Source: an uncultured Clostridia bacterium (GTDB lineage: Bacteria; Bacillota; Clostridia; Christensenellales; Aristaeellaceae). From it: a stretch of 7,696 nucleotides of DNA. The first letter of the stretch is position 1. Every line of letters starts with the position of its first letter. Both the position numbers and the translations under genes were made by a program. Of the stretch, positions 7,391 to 7,696 are shown piece by piece. The stretch spans positions 1 through 7,696 of the forward strand of contig CAMKAE010000102.1 of the NCBI GenBank assembly GCA_946410395.1, read 5' to 3'. A model generated the notes under the pieces. The model made no database searches and was not told where the DNA came from. It was given only the letters and a program-made list of their open reading frames with translations.

Positions 7391-7696
7391 ATGAGTGATA
7401 TCAAAGACAGACTGATCCCCGTAAACCTGGAGCAGGAGATGAAGAAGTCCTTTATCTCCTACGCCATGGCCGTCATCATCGACCGTGCCCTGCCCGATGT
7501 GCGGGACGGCCTGAAGCCCGTGCACCGGCGCATTCTCTACGACATGAATGAGCTGGGCATGACCCCGGACAAGCCCTACCGCAAGTCGGCTCGCGTGGTC
7601 GGCGACGTGCTGGGCAAATACCACCCGCACGGGGACTCCTCCGTGTACGACGCCATGGTGCGCCTGGCCCAGCCCTTCAACATCCGCTATCCGCTG
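7391..7696 (+). CDS. gyrA: DNA gyrase subunit A (partial, N-terminal 102 residues)
   Basis: GyrA is the DNA-cleaving and rejoining subunit of gyrase. The visible part covers the start of the breakage-reunion domain: [30 protein letters not shown] at about 20-49, then [30 protein letters not shown] at about 65-94. Ser83 (codon TCC at 7637) and Asp87 (GAC at 7649) fall at the E. coli quinolone-resistance positions and are the sensitive-type residues. The active-site Tyr lies beyond the window. The ATG follows AAGGAG (7377-7382) with 8-nt spacing. The 15-nt gap after the toxin leaves no room for a promoter, so gyrA should depend on upstream promoters (gyrB and the toxin-antitoxin promoter). Confidence 0.96.
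   Translation, partial: MSDIKDRLIPVNLEQEMKKSFISYAMAVIIDRALPDVRDGLKPVHRRILYDMNELGMTPDKPYRKSARVVGDVLGKYHPHGDSSVYDAMVRLAQPFNIRYPL

Overview
The window looks like chromosomal DNA from a GC-rich member of the Bacillota, most likely a clostridial or gut-type lineage. Three things suggest this: the nadK-argR-recN gene order, the Firmicutes-style GyrB and GyrA proteins, and strong GGAGG ribosome-binding sites with SigA-type promoters. Hand counts of single lines in gyrB give about 65-77% G+C. The exact taxon cannot be fixed from the sequence alone.

Left half (1-3853, minus strand): a tightly spaced operon reads leftward as nadK, argR, recN, then a gene for an unrecognised exported protein that runs off the window. 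Gaps are 26, 19 and 29 nt and each gene has its own Shine-Dalgarno sequence. NadK makes NADP, ArgR is the arginine repressor and RecN is an SMC-like DNA repair ATPase. The operon starts from a near-consensus promoter whose spacer holds a good ARG-box candidate, suggesting that ArgR represses its own operon.

Middle (3854-4109): a 256-bp divergent control region. It carries the nadK promoter and a nearly identical gyrB promoter facing the other way. The two share a 17-nt identical block in inverted orientation.

Right half (4110-7696, plus strand): gyrB is followed by four small genes and then the start of gyrA. The four are an unrecognised 92-aa protein, a 92-aa DUF4160-like protein, a RelB/DinJ-type antitoxin and a RelE/ParE-type toxin. 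The genes are packed with short gaps or overlaps. In most Bacillota gyrA lies close behind gyrB, so this is a small-gene insertion inside a core gyrase locus. The toxin-antitoxin pair has its own promoter, built into a perfect 15-bp inverted repeat that ends just before the antitoxin ribosome-binding site. No separate gyrA promoter is visible. The main hypothesis is therefore that gyrA transcription is partly under the autoregulated toxin-antitoxin operator. The first two small genes have lower G+C (about 50-54% in hand-counted lines) than gyrB, consistent with later acquisition.

No rRNA, tRNA, CRISPR array, insertion sequence or replication origin was seen.
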